Assembly: GCF_004352845.1 (NCBI RefSeq)
Contig: NZ_SJRX01000002.1
Coordinates: 496,001-560,000, forward strand
Direction: 5' to 3'
Length of the DNA: 64,000 bases
Source of the DNA: Luteimonas terricola
GTDB lineage: Bacteria; Pseudomonadota; Gammaproteobacteria; Xanthomonadales; Xanthomonadaceae
Both the position numbers and the translations under genes were made by a program. Shown in pieces: positions 43,809 through 53,878 of the stretch (its first letter is position 1; every line of letters starts with the position of its first letter). A model generated the notes under the pieces. That model was not told where the DNA came from, did no database searches, and saw only the letters and a list, made by a program, of their open reading frames with translations.

Positions 43809-44048
43809 ATGATCGAAATCTTCTCCGCAGTATTCGCATTCGGCTGGTCCGCACCGGTGGCATTCGGGCTCTTCGCCGCGTACTGGGCGCAGCAGACGGG
43901 GCGCAATCCCTGGCTGTGGCTGCTGTTCGGCATGCTGCTGATGCCGCTGGCCGGCATCGCCCTGCTGATGCTCAACGGCGACCGCAAGCCCGCCAGTCCG
44001 GGCAACGACCTGGGCCACCTCATCGCGGTCAACAAGGATCTTCCGTGA
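43809..44048 (+). CDS. Small membrane protein between glyQ and glyS
   Basis: This 79-residue protein has two probable membrane helices (about 3-28 and 35-55: [20 protein letters not shown] and [20 protein letters not shown]). There is no signal peptide and no recognised family. Its stop codon overlaps the GTG start of glyS, so the two are probably translated together. Its presence inside an enzyme-subunit operon is unusual and may only reflect an inserted gene. The role is unknown. Confidence 0.6.
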   Translation: MIEIFSAVFAFGWSAPVAFGLFAAYWAQQTGRNPWLWLLFGMLLMPLAGIALLMLNGDRKPASPGNDLGHLIAVNKDLP

Positions 44049-46159
44049 CCGATACCGCACCGCTCCTGATCGAACTCGGCACCGACGAGCTCCCCGTCGC
44101 CGCCCTGCCCGGCCTGGCACGCGCGTTCCTCGATGGCGTTCGCGACGCGCTCACCAGCCGCGGCATCGGCTTCGCCGAAGGCGCGCGACCGCTCTATGGC
44201 CCGCGCCGGCTCGCCGTGCTGCTGGACGCGGTGGCCACCGTCCAGCCCGACCGCCCGTCCGAAGTCCTGGGCCCCTACGTCAACATCGCGCTGGACGCCG
44301 ACGGCCAGCCGACGCGCGCGCTGCAGGGCTTCGCGCAGAAGGCGGGCGTGGACTGGAGCATGCTGGAGCGCGCCAGCGACCAGAAGGGCGAGCGCTTCGT
44401 GCACCGGTCGGTGACGCCCGGCGCCGCCACGCGCGACCTGCTGCCCGCGGTCGTGGAGGAAGCCATCGCGGCGATCCCGGTGCCCAAGGCGATGCGCTGG
44501 GGCGCGCACGCGCACGCCTTCGCGCGGCCGGTGCACTGGCTGGTCGTACTGCTGGGCGATGCGGTCGTGCCGGCCACCGCGTTCGGCATCGCGTCCGACC
44601 GCATGAGCCGCGGCCACCGCTTCATGCACGACAAGCCGGTGTGGATCGGCAATCCCCGCGACTACGTCGACGCGCTGCGCGCGGCGAAGGTGCTGGTGGA
44701 TCCCGAGGAGCGCCGCGACGCCATCGTCTCCGGCGTGCAGGCCGCGGCCACGGCCGCCGGCGGCGTCGCGCGCATCGACCCCGGGAACCTCGCCGAGGTC
44801 GAATGCCTGGTGGAGTGGCCCGCGGCCGTCGCCTGTTCGTTCGAAGCCGAATTCCTCGCCGTGCCGCCGGAAGCGCTGGTGGCGACGATGGAGGCCAACC
44901 AGAAGTTCTTCCCGGTGCTCGACGCCGACGGCCGGTTGACCGAGCACTTCATCGGCGTGGCCAACATCGCGTCGCGCGACGAGGCCGAGGTGCGCAAGGG
45001 CTACGAGCGCGTGATCCGCCCGCGCTTCGCCGACGCCAAGTTCTTCTTCGTCGAAGACATGAAGCAGGGCCTGTCGGCGATGAACGAAGGCCTGGCCGGC
45101 GTGACCTACCAAGCGAAGCTGGGCAGCGTGGCCGACAAGGCGGCGCGCGTGGCGACGCTGGCCGGAACGCTGGCGCCCGCCGCGGGCGTCGACGCGGCGC
45201 TGGCGCAGCGGGCGGCGCTGCTGTCCAAGGCCGACCTGCAGTCGCGCATGGTCAACGAGTTTCCCGAGCTGCAGGGCATCGCCGGGCGCTACTACGCGGC
45301 GCAGGATCCCGCCCTGGCCGAGCTCGCGCACGACGATCGCATCGCGCTGGCCGCGGCGCTGGACGAAGCCTGGCAGCCACGCGGCGCCGGCGACGCCATC
45401 GCGCCATCGCCGCTGGGCCGGGTGCTGGCGATCGCGGAGCGCATCGATACGCTGGCCGGCGGATTCGCCGCCGGGCTCAAGCCCACCGGCAACAAGGATC
45501 CCTTCGCCCTGCGCCGCGCCGCGCTGGGCCTGGCGCGCACGGTCATCGAAGGCGGGCCCGGGATCGACCTGCCGGCGGCACTGACGGCCGCGACCGCGGC
45601 GTTGCCGGAGGGCGTGCGCCCACTGGGCGATCCTGCCGCCGCGCTTGCCACCGACCTCTACGACTTCATCCTCGACCGCCTGCGCGGCTACTACGCCGAC
45701 CGCGGCGTGCCCGCGCAGCACTTCAGCGCCGTCGCGGCCCTGCGTCCGGCCTCACTGGCCGACTTCGACCAGCGCATCGCCGCCATCGCAAGTTTCGCCA
45801 GGCTGCCCGAGGCCGAGGCCCTGGCCGCCGCCGACAAGCGCATCCGCAACATCCTGCGCAAGGCGGACGCTGCGATTCCCGAAACCGTGGACGCGTCCCT
45901 GCTGGTCGAACCCGCCGAGCAGGCGCTGTCGACGGCGATGGAAGCCGCCTGGGTCGATGCCGGCCCCGCGCTCGAGGACGGCGACTACGTGGCCGCGCTG
46001 GCACGCCTTGCGCGACTGCGGCCCGAGGTCGATGCGTTCTTCGATGCGGTGATGGTCAACGCCGAGGACCTGGCGCTGCGCAACAACCGCCTGGCGCTGT
46101 TGCAGCGACTGGCGCGGCGGCTGGGTGCCGTGGCGGAGCTTGGGCAGCTTTCTGTCTGA
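44045..46159 (+). CDS. glyS: Glycyl-tRNA synthetase beta subunit
   Basis: This 704-residue beta subunit (E. coli 689) has the conserved N-terminal [19 protein letters not shown] and GLTLPKAMRWG-like, [20 protein letters not shown] and [10 protein letters not shown] segments, and the C-terminal anticodon-binding region. The start is GTG at 44045, overlapping the preceding stop (GTGA). It pairs with GlyQ to form the alpha2-beta2 enzyme; beta carries the tRNA-recognition part. Confidence 0.96.
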   Translation: MTDTAPLLIELGTDELPVAALPGLARAFLDGVRDALTSRGIGFAEGARPLYGPRRLAVLLDAVATVQPDRPSEVLGPYVNIALDADGQPTRALQGFAQKAGVDWSMLERASDQKGERFVHRSVTPGAATRDLLPAVVEEAIAAIPVPKAMRWGAHAHAFARPVHWLVVLLGDAVVPATAFGIASDRMSRGHRFMHDKPVWIGNPRDYVDALRAAKVLVDPEERRDAIVSGVQAAATAAGGVARIDPGNLAEVECLVEWPAAVACSFEAEFLAVPPEALVATMEANQKFFPVLDADGRLTEHFIGVANIASRDEAEVRKGYERVIRPRFADAKFFFVEDMKQGLSAMNEGLAGVTYQAKLGSVADKAARVATLAGTLAPAAGVDAALAQRAALLSKADLQSRMVNEFPELQGIAGRYYAAQDPALAELAHDDRIALAAALDEAWQPRGAGDAIAPSPLGRVLAIAERIDTLAGGFAAGLKPTGNKDPFALRRAALGLARTVIEGGPGIDLPAALTAATAALPEGVRPLGDPAAALATDLYDFILDRLRGYYADRGVPAQHFSAVAALRPASLADFDQRIAAIASFARLPEAEALAAADKRIRNILRKADAAIPETVDASLLVEPAEQALSTAMEAAWVDAGPALEDGDYVAALARLARLRPEVDAFFDAVMVNAEDLALRNNRLALLQRLARRLGAVAELGQLSV

Positions 46160-46210
46160 CTTGCGGAGGGCGTTAATGGTCCGTCGACGCGTCATCGGTA
46201 TCCTCCGCTG

Positions 46211-48118
46211 ATGCCCACGTCCCACCGCGCCGCCGTCGCCGTGCTCCTGTTCGCCATCGCCGGCAGCGCCCATGCCGCCAGCGTCGCCGCGGTCGAGATC
46301 CGCGGCCTCGACGAGGAGATGGAGGAGAACGTCCGCACCTCGCTGTCGCTGCTCGACGCCATGGACGACGAGGTGTCCTGGCGCCGCCTGGCCTACATGA
46401 TGCGCGCCGCCGGCGACGAGACCCGCGAGGCGCTGGAGCCCTTCGGCTACTACTCGCCGCGGATCGTGGTCGAGCGCGTGCGCGGCGACGATCGCCGCGT
46501 GGTGCTGGACACCGCCGCCGAAGCCGATACCGCCAGCGGCGACAGCGCCGCTGCCACCGCCGAGGTGGTGCGCGAAGCAGGTGCCGCGCGCGCGCGCGAC
46601 GCGGCCCGGCTCCCGGTGTCGGTGGTGATCACGGTGGAGCCGGGCGAACCGGTGCGCGTGCGCCGCGCCGACATCGCCATCCTCGGCGATGGCCACGACG
46701 ATCCCTACCTCAGCGACGAAGTGGACGACTTCATCCCGCGCCAGGGCTCGATCCTGGACCACGCGGCCTACGAGACCAGCAAGACACGCATCAGCCGGCG
46801 CCTGGCCGAGCGCGGCTACTTCGACGCCGACTTCAGCGCGCGCCGGGTCGCGGTCACCCGCGCCGAGCAGGCCGCCGACATCGAGCTGGTGTGGAGCAGC
46901 GGCGAACGCTACGCCATGGGCCGGACGCGCTTCGTGCAGGCGCCGAACGAAGTGGTCGACAACAGCCTGCTCGAACGCCTGGTGTACTGGGAAGAAGGCC
47001 AGTACTACCACCAGGGCCGCCTCGATCGCCTGCGCACCTCGCTCAACAGCCTCGACTACTTCAGCCGCATCGACATCACCACGCGTCCGGAGGAGGCCGA
47101 GGACGGGCGCGTGCCCGTGCAGGTCGACCTCACCCCGGCCAAGCGCGACGTCTACACCGCCGGCCTCAGCTATGGCACCGACAGCGGCCCCGGCATCCGG
47201 CTGGGACTGGAGCGGCGCTACGTGAACCGGCGCGGGCACAAGGCGCTGTCGCAGCTCGACTACGCCCGCAACCGCAAGACGCTCACCCTGCAGTACCGGA
47301 TCCCCGCCTTCCGCTGGCTCGACGGCTGGTACACGGCCAGCCTGCAGGCCGCCGACGAGCAGACCGACTACATCGACACCCGGCGCGTGGAGTTCGCAGC
47401 CAGCCGCAGCGGCCAGTACAGCCGCCACCTCAACCTGGTGGCCTCGGTGCACGCGCTGCGCGAGCGCTGGGCCTACGAGTACGAGGACGACGACGACCCG
47501 TCGACGTCGCCGCTCTACCGCTATGCCACCTTCACCTACCCATCGCTGCGCGCGACCTATGTCGATCTCGACGACGCGCTGTTCCCGCGCGGCGGCTACA
47601 ACGGCAGCCTGCTGCTGCGCGGCGGCGTCGAAGGCGCGGGCTCGGAGGCGAACTTCCTCCAGTTCCACGCCCGCGCGAGCTGGTACATGGGCATCGGCGC
47701 CAGCGACCGGCTGATCCTGCGCGGGGAGTACGGCCGCACCGAGACCAGCGCCCTGGTCGACATGCCGCCCAGCCTGCGCTTCTACGCCGGTGGCGACGGC
47801 AGCATCCGCGGCTACGAGTGGCGCGAGGTCGGCCCGCGCGTGGTCGATGACGACGAGAAGAGCTTCGCGCTCGGCGCGCGCCACGTGTTCACCGCCAGCG
47901 CCGAGTACGAGCACTATTTCAGCGGCGGCCCCTGGGGCGTCGGCGCCTTCGTCGACACCGGCAGCGCCTTCGACGGGTCCCCCGACCTGCGCACCGGCGT
48001 CGGCGTGGGACTGCGCTGGCAGACGCCGGTCGGCCCGCTGCGGCTGGACATCGCCCGCGGCCTGGACGATCCGGATTCGCCTTTCACCCTGCACCTCAAC
48101 ATCGGCACCAGCCTCTGA
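46211..48118 (+). CDS. tamA: Translocation and assembly module protein TamA (Omp85 family)
   Basis: This 635-residue outer-membrane protein has a signal peptide (about 1-22), POTRA domains (about 25-280, for example ISRRLAERGYFDADFSARRV and RLDRLRTSLNSLDYFSRIDI) and a C-terminal 16-strand barrel. The barrel includes the Omp85 motif region FYAGGDGSIRGYEW, the conserved RGY loop. The last residues TLHLNIGTSL end in an outer-membrane-type beta-signal. TamA works with TamB in assembly of outer-membrane proteins and lipid transport. It is separated from tamB by 2 bp. Confidence 0.93.
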   Translation: MPTSHRAAVAVLLFAIAGSAHAASVAAVEIRGLDEEMEENVRTSLSLLDAMDDEVSWRRLAYMMRAAGDETREALEPFGYYSPRIVVERVRGDDRRVVLDTAAEADTASGDSAAATAEVVREAGAARARDAARLPVSVVITVEPGEPVRVRRADIAILGDGHDDPYLSDEVDDFIPRQGSILDHAAYETSKTRISRRLAERGYFDADFSARRVAVTRAEQAADIELVWSSGERYAMGRTRFVQAPNEVVDNSLLERLVYWEEGQYYHQGRLDRLRTSLNSLDYFSRIDITTRPEEAEDGRVPVQVDLTPAKRDVYTAGLSYGTDSGPGIRLGLERRYVNRRGHKALSQLDYARNRKTLTLQYRIPAFRWLDGWYTASLQAADEQTDYIDTRRVEFAASRSGQYSRHLNLVASVHALRERWAYEYEDDDDPSTSPLYRYATFTYPSLRATYVDLDDALFPRGGYNGSLLLRGGVEGAGSEANFLQFHARASWYMGIGASDRLILRGEYGRTETSALVDMPPSLRFYAGGDGSIRGYEWREVGPRVVDDDEKSFALGARHVFTASAEYEHYFSGGPWGVGAFVDTGSAFDGSPDLRTGVGVGLRWQTPVGPLRLDIARGLDDPDSPFTLHLNIGTSL

Positions 48119-48120
48119 CC

Positions 48121-51100
48121 ATGGCGCACGCATCCGACATCAGTCCGGAAGAGCGCGAAGCGCGGATCGCCGACCTGCGCGCGCGGCGCAAGGCGCGCGT
48201 GCGCAAACTCGCGCTGCGCAGCGCCATCGGCATCGCGGCGCTGGTGCTCCTGCTCCTGGTGGTGACGTACTGGCTGCTGTCCACGCTTGCCGGCCGCGAC
48301 TTCCTGCTGATGCAGGTGGTCTCGCGGCTGCCCGCCGGGACCACCCTGGAATGGCGCGACGCCGAGGGGCCCGCATCCGGGCCGCTGACGCTGCACGACG
48401 TCGCCTTCCAGCAACTGGTGTGTCCGGACGTCGACGACGAACCCGTGCCCTACGGGCAGTGCGCGTCGCCCAACGCGCTGCGCTTCAGCGCAAAGCGCAT
48501 CACCATCGACCCGGCGATCCGCCCGCTGCTCGGTCGCCTGCTGCGCCTGGACGCGGCGCGGGTGGACGGCGCCGTGCTCGAACTGCCGCCGGCCGACGAC
48601 GGCGAGCCGTTCTCGCTGCCGCGCTGGCCCGAGGTGCTGCCGCAGGTCGAGCCGCCGCTGGGCCTGCAGGCGGACACCGTCGAGATCGACGGCTTCCGCG
48701 TGCTGCGCGGCGGCGAAGCGATGATCGACATCGCCAGCGTCCGCGGCGGGTTCGACGCGCGCAGCGGCCTGCTGCGGCTGCACGACGTGGTGGTCGACAG
48801 CGACCGCGGCCTGTTCAGGGCGCACGGCGAGTACGCGCCGGGCCAGGACTACCGCATGGACCTCACCGCCTCGGCGCTGCTGCCGGCGCCCGCGGGCACG
48901 ACGCGGCCGCGCCTGGGCCTGGTGGCCCGCGGCGACGTGTCGGCGCTGGACGTGGCGCTGTCCGGCCACGCGCCGGCGCCGCTGCGCGCGCGCCTCGGGC
49001 TGCGCGGGGCCGACGCGCCGCGGTGGACCTTCACGGCATCGAGCGCAGCGCTGGATCCCGCGCTGCTTGCCGGAACGGGCGAACCCGGCACGCCGCTCGC
49101 CTTCGCTGTCGCCGCCAGCGGCACGGGCGGCCGTGCCGGACTGCAGGGCGACGTCGCGTACGGCGACCTGCGCGCCACCGTGCAGCCCTCGGTGGTCAGC
49201 CTTGACGAACAGGTGCTGGAGTTCGACCCGCTGATGGTCGACGTGTTCGACGGCCGGATCACCGTGACCGGCCACGGCGACTTCAAGGATCCGCAGGCCG
49301 CGGACGTCCGCTACGCCGTGCTCGCCCGCGGCCTGGCCTGGGCGCCGACGCCGGCCGCCGGCGCCGCGCCGGATCCAGCCGCCACTGTCCATGCCGACGC
49401 CGACATCGGCATTGCCGGCACGGCGGAACGCTGGGCGGTGGTCGGCACGGCCACGCTGGCGCGTGATGGCGAGACCGCCGACGTGGAACTCCGCGGCCGC
49501 GGCGACCAGGCGCGCCTGGAGCTGCGCACCCTGGCCGCACGCACGCCGGGCGGCCGGCTGGACGGCAGCGGCGAACTCACCTGGGCGCCGGCGCTGGGCT
49601 GGTCGCTCGATGCCGGGCTTGCAGGCTTCGACCCCGGGTACTTTGCGCCGGACTTCAAGGGCGCGATCGACGGGCGGATCGCGAGCACGGGCAGCACGCG
49701 CGACGACGGCGGGCTTGAAGTCACCGTCGACGCCAGCGACCTCGGCGGCCAGCTGCGCGGCCGCCGCATCACCGGCCACGCCAGCTTCGCCATGCACGGC
49801 GCCGCGACCGGCAGCGCCGCGTCCGCCGGCTACGAAGGCGAGGCCGCGCTCGGCATCGGCGACAGCCGGATCGACGCCCGCGGCCGCGTCGATGAGCGCA
49901 TCGACATCCAGGCATCGCTGTCGCCGCTGCGGCTTGAAGACCTGCTGCCCGGCGCCTCGGGGCGCCTGGACGGAACCCTGCGCGTCGACGGCGGCCGCAA
50001 CAGCCCCGACCTCCGCGCCGACCTCGACGGCAGCGGGCTGCGCTACGGCGACTACACCGCCGACAGCCTGCGCCTGCGCGGGCAGCTGCCCTGGCGCGGC
50101 GGCGGCGGCGAACTCGACGTCGATGCCAGCGGCGTGCAGGCCGGCCTGGCGCTGGACACCCTCGCGCTGCGCGCGCGCGGCGCGGTGGAAGACCTGCGCC
50201 TGGAGGCCAGCGCCCAGGGCGACATCGGCCGTGCGGCGCTGTCGGGCACTGCGCAACGTGGCGCAAACGGTTCGTGGCGCGGCGCGCTGGAGACCCTGGA
50301 GGCCGCACCTTCGGTCGGCGCCACCTGGCGGCTGCAGTCAGCCGCGGCCTTCGTCCAGGCCCCCGGCGGACGCTTCACGCTGTCGCCCACCTGTCTTGAA
50401 GCCGACGTCGGCGGCCACCTCTGCGCCAGCGCCGACTGGCCGCGGCAGGGGCTGGCGATCGACGGCGAAGGGCTGCCGCTGGCCCTGGTCGCGCCCTACC
50501 TCCCGACGCAGGACAGCGGGCGGCCGTGGTTCCTCGACGGCAGCATCGACATCGACGGCCAGCTGCGCCCGGCGGGCAACGCCTGGCAGGGCGATTTCAC
50601 CATCGCCTCGGCCGGCGGCGCCCTGCGCACCAGCGCGCGCTCACGGCGCGACGTGCTGTCGTACAGCGGCCTCGCGCTCGCGGCCGAATTCGACGCCAAC
50701 CGCATCGATGCCACCCTCGGCCTGGGCTTCAACGGCGAGGGCCGCATCGACGCGCGGCTGCGCACCGGCTGGGATGCCTATGCGCCGCTGGACGGCGAAC
50801 TCACCGCGGCCACCAGCGAGCTGACCTGGCTGGAACTGTTCTCGCCCGACATCGTCGCGCCCACCGGCCGCCTGGACGCCGACATCCGCCTCGCCGGCAC
50901 CCGCGCCGAACCGCTGCTGGGCGGCAGCGCCACGCTCGACGGCTTCGGCGCCGAGATCCCGTCGTTGGCGATCGCGATCGTCGACGGCCAGGCGCGCCTG
51001 GACGCGCGGCCCGACGGCAGCGCGCGCATCAACGGCAGCCTCGGCACCGGTGGCGAGGGCCGGCTGGCCATCGACGGCAGCCTGGGCTGGGCCAGCGCCG

Positions 51101-52044
51101 ACGCGCCGCTGCAGCTGCGCATCAGCGGCAACGACGTGCTGCTGTCCGACACCCGCGACCTGCGCGCGGTGGCCAGCCCCGACATCGAGGTGCGCTACGC
51201 CGGCGGGCGCCCGCTGCAGGTCAGCGGCCGCGTGCACGTGCCCAGCGCGCGCATGGACCTGGAGCGGCTCAGCGACGGCGTCTCGGCATCGCCGGACGTG
51301 GTGGTGCTCGACCCCGTGGATCCGGACGAAGGCCCGGCGATGCCGATGGAGCTCGACCTCACGCTGGCCATGGGCGACGACGTCCACCTCAACGGCTTCG
51401 GCCTGCAGGGCGAGCTGACGGGCGACCTGCGGGTGCGTTCGCGCGCCGGCCGCGAAATGACCGGCCAGGGCATGCTCGAGATCGGTGGCCGCTACGAAGC
51501 CTACGGCCAGGAGCTTGCGATCACGCGCGGACGCCTGGTGTGGTCGAACACGGCGGTCTCCGACCCGGTGCTCGACATCCGCGCCGAGCGCAAGGTGGGC
51601 GAAGTCACCGCCGGCATCGACGTCAGTGGCCGCGCCTCGGCGCCGCGCGCGCAGGTGTGGACCAATCCCGCCAGCGACGAGTCCGAGGCCCTGGCCCTGC
51701 TCGCCCTGGGCCGGCCGCTGTCGAGCCTGAGCGGACGCCAGGCCAGCGATCTCGACGCGGCTTCCGCGGCGCTCAACGCCGGTGGCAGCCTGCTGGCCGG
51801 GCAGCTGGGCAAGCAGATCGGCCTCGACGACGCCGGCGTGATGGACTCGCGCGCGCTCGGCGGCAGCGTGTTCGGGATCGGCAAGCAGCTGTCGCCGCGG
51901 CTCTACGTCGGCTTCGGCGTGTCGCTGCTGGGCACCGGCCAGGTGCTGACGCTGAAATACCTGCTGCGCAAGGGCTTCGACATCGAGATCGAATCAAGCA
52001 CGCTGGAAAGCCGCGGCTCGGTCAACTACCGCCACGAGCGCTGA
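48121..52044 (+). CDS. tamB: Translocation and assembly module protein TamB
   Basis: This 1307-residue AsmA-like protein has a single N-terminal membrane helix (LALRSAIGIAALVLLLLVVTYW) and a very long periplasmic beta-taco region with repeated short strands. The C-terminal DUF490 domain holds GRYEAYGQELAITRGRLVWS and ALLALGRPLS. TamB spans the periplasm, meets TamA at the outer membrane, and is now linked to phospholipid transport. It is co-transcribed with tamA. Confidence 0.95.
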   Translation: MAHASDISPEEREARIADLRARRKARVRKLALRSAIGIAALVLLLLVVTYWLLSTLAGRDFLLMQVVSRLPAGTTLEWRDAEGPASGPLTLHDVAFQQLVCPDVDDEPVPYGQCASPNALRFSAKRITIDPAIRPLLGRLLRLDAARVDGAVLELPPADDGEPFSLPRWPEVLPQVEPPLGLQADTVEIDGFRVLRGGEAMIDIASVRGGFDARSGLLRLHDVVVDSDRGLFRAHGEYAPGQDYRMDLTASALLPAPAGTTRPRLGLVARGDVSALDVALSGHAPAPLRARLGLRGADAPRWTFTASSAALDPALLAGTGEPGTPLAFAVAASGTGGRAGLQGDVAYGDLRATVQPSVVSLDEQVLEFDPLMVDVFDGRITVTGHGDFKDPQAADVRYAVLARGLAWAPTPAAGAAPDPAATVHADADIGIAGTAERWAVVGTATLARDGETADVELRGRGDQARLELRTLAARTPGGRLDGSGELTWAPALGWSLDAGLAGFDPGYFAPDFKGAIDGRIASTGSTRDDGGLEVTVDASDLGGQLRGRRITGHASFAMHGAATGSAASAGYEGEAALGIGDSRIDARGRVDERIDIQASLSPLRLEDLLPGASGRLDGTLRVDGGRNSPDLRADLDGSGLRYGDYTADSLRLRGQLPWRGGGGELDVDASGVQAGLALDTLALRARGAVEDLRLEASAQGDIGRAALSGTAQRGANGSWRGALETLEAAPSVGATWRLQSAAAFVQAPGGRFTLSPTCLEADVGGHLCASADWPRQGLAIDGEGLPLALVAPYLPTQDSGRPWFLDGSIDIDGQLRPAGNAWQGDFTIASAGGALRTSARSRRDVLSYSGLALAAEFDANRIDATLGLGFNGEGRIDARLRTGWDAYAPLDGELTAATSELTWLELFSPDIVAPTGRLDADIRLAGTRAEPLLGGSATLDGFGAEIPSLAIAIVDGQARLDARPDGSARINGSLGTGGEGRLAIDGSLGWASADAPLQLRISGNDVLLSDTRDLRAVASPDIEVRYAGGRPLQVSGRVHVPSARMDLERLSDGVSASPDVVVLDPVDPDEGPAMPMELDLTLAMGDDVHLNGFGLQGELTGDLRVRSRAGREMTGQGMLEIGGRYEAYGQELAITRGRLVWSNTAVSDPVLDIRAERKVGEVTAGIDVSGRASAPRAQVWTNPASDESEALALLALGRPLSSLSGRQASDLDAASAALNAGGSLLAGQLGKQIGLDDAGVMDSRALGGSVFGIGKQLSPRLYVGFGVSLLGTGQVLTLKYLLRKGFDIEIESSTLESRGSVNYRHER

Positions 52045-52051
52045 GGAGGAC

Positions 52052-53341
52052 TCAGCGCGCGATGACGCGCGCGCCACGCAGGCCGGGAACGCCGTCGACC
52101 ACGTCGGTCCAGACCACGTGTGCGATGCCACCGGCCACCGCCAGCTGCGGGAAGCCGGTGCCGCGGCCGCGCCCGGCCAGCGTGGCGACCTGCAGGCGCT
52201 GGTGTTCGGTGGCAAGGTCGGGCGAGCGCCGCGACAGCCAGAGCGACTGTCCACCCTGGTCTTCGCGCAGCCACAGCACCCAGGCCTGGCCGTCGGCCAG
52301 CGCCACGGTCACCCGGCCCTGCACGGCGTCACCGATGTCGATCGACACCGGTGCCGCGAAGCTGTCGCCGGCATCCGCGCTGTATGCGGCGCGCACTTCG
52401 GGTTCGCCCCCGGCGGCGGTGTACCAGGCGATCACGGCGCCCTCGCCCTCGGCGGCCACCGCCGGTCCGTTGACGGGGCAGGCGGGCATCAGCCAGCCGT
52501 CGGCATGCACCGGCCGCGGCGTGGTCCAGGCCTCGCCATCCAGGCGGGTGGCGAGGATGTCGCGGATCTCGCCTCCGGTCCGGCCGCGGTAGACCAGCAG
52601 CGGCCCGCGCGCGGTGACGGCGGCGCTGGTCTGGCAGCAGTCGCAGACGCTGGCGTCGATCTCGACGTCGGCGCCGCGGCGCAGGGCGCCATCGAAGTGC
52701 GCCGCACGCAGGGTCATCGCGCCCGCGGCGGCATGCCCGCCATGCGCATCGTCTCCGTCATGCGCGCCCGCCGTGTTCCTGCCGTCCAGCCAGGCGATAC
52801 CGAGCCCGCCCTGCGCCGCGGGCCACATCGAGACGAAGCCGTGCTCGGTCTGCGTACCGTCGTCGTGCGGGCTGACCGGGGTGCTCCAGCGCCGGCCGCC
52901 GTCGCCAGACATGGCCAGCATGACGTCGTAGGCATAGGGCGCATCGCCGTTCTTCTGCAGCCAGTGCGCCCAGAGCGCGCCGTCGGGCGTGGCCATGACG
53001 TGCGGCGTGTCGGCCCAGTTCACGACCATGCTGTTGCCGACCGCGATCGTGACCGGTGCCGTCTCCCAGCGCGCGCCGGCCACGTCGTAGCTGGAGAACT
53101 GCAGCACGTGGCGGCGCCCGGCCTGCGAGTTCGTCCAGGCCAGCAGCAGCTGGCGCCCCTGGACCCCGACCAGGTCGGGCAGCGCGGACCCGGGAAGCAT
53201 TGCGGGCAGCGGCCAGTCCTCGACCACGCGCTCGGCGGCGGGATCGACGCTGGCGGCCGCGACGGGCACGGGGGCCGGTGCCTCGCCGCCGCAGCCGGTG
53301 GCGAGGCCCAGCACGGCAAGGGCAAGGATGGCGGTGCGCAT
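52052..53341 (-). CDS. Sialidase-like beta-propeller lipoprotein
   Basis: This 429-residue lipoprotein has a signal peptide ending in lipobox LATGC (Cys at about residue 17). The mature part is rich in Asp-box-like repeats (SGDGGRRWSTPVS and SADAGDSFAAPVS), a hallmark of six-bladed sialidase-type propellers. A Cys cluster SVCDCCQTS lies near the middle and could bind a metal or form disulfides. Catalytic sialidase residues are not evident, so it may be a non-enzymatic propeller. It converges with tamB (8 bp between stops). Confidence 0.7.
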   Translation of the reverse strand: MRTAILALAVLGLATGCGGEAPAPVPVAAASVDPAAERVVEDWPLPAMLPGSALPDLVGVQGRQLLLAWTNSQAGRRHVLQFSSYDVAGARWETAPVTIAVGNSMVVNWADTPHVMATPDGALWAHWLQKNGDAPYAYDVMLAMSGDGGRRWSTPVSPHDDGTQTEHGFVSMWPAAQGGLGIAWLDGRNTAGAHDGDDAHGGHAAAGAMTLRAAHFDGALRRGADVEIDASVCDCCQTSAAVTARGPLLVYRGRTGGEIRDILATRLDGEAWTTPRPVHADGWLMPACPVNGPAVAAEGEGAVIAWYTAAGGEPEVRAAYSADAGDSFAAPVSIDIGDAVQGRVTVALADGQAWVLWLREDQGGQSLWLSRRSPDLATEHQRLQVATLAGRGRGTGFPQLAVAGGIAHVVWTDVVDGVPGLRGARVIAR

Positions 53342-53368
53342 GGCGCCAGCGTACCGTAGGCCCAGCCC

Positions 53369-53782
53369 ATGTTCACCACCGTCGCCACCTATATCGATCC
53401 GATCGAAGCCCAGCTCGCGTCCGGCCTGCTGCAGGCCGAGGGCATCCCGGCGCGCCTGGACGACATCGGCACCGCGATCGCCAACTGGGAGTGGCGGCTG
53501 GCGATCGGCGGCGTGCGCCTGCGGGTGCCGGACGCGCAGGCCGTGCACGCGCGACGCGTGCTGGCGGCGCTGGAGGCGGGTGAGTACGCGCTCGACGAGG
53601 AGGCGCTGTCCGGTGAATGCGACGACGGCATCGGCGATGCCCGACGCGAGGCCGGCGCGCTGCAGCCGCCGGACCGCGAAAGCCTCTCCAGCCGCATCGC
53701 CTGGGCGGCGCTGATGCTGCTCGGCCTGCCGCTGCCCTGGCGACGTCGACGCGACGACAACGCGGTCGTGCGTCGCGCCTGA
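53369..53782 (+). CDS. DUF2007-domain protein
   Basis: This 137-residue protein has an N-terminal alpha/beta domain typical of DUF2007 (putative signal-transducing protein): TVATYIDPIEAQLASGLLQAEGI, then LAIGGVRLRVPDAQAVHARRVL. A short hydrophobic stretch lies near the C-terminus (IAWAALMLLGLPLPW). The function is unknown. It starts 27 bp from the divergent lipoprotein gene. Confidence 0.78.
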   Translation: MFTTVATYIDPIEAQLASGLLQAEGIPARLDDIGTAIANWEWRLAIGGVRLRVPDAQAVHARRVLAALEAGEYALDEEALSGECDDGIGDARREAGALQPPDRESLSSRIAWAALMLLGLPLPWRRRRDDNAVVRRA

Positions 53783-53878
53783 CCCGCGCGTGCCGCGCTG
53801 TCAACGGGTACCGCGCATCGCGGTGCGGGGCCACAATCGACGGCCCCGCGGCCCGCGCCGCACGATGCAAGACCGCTG

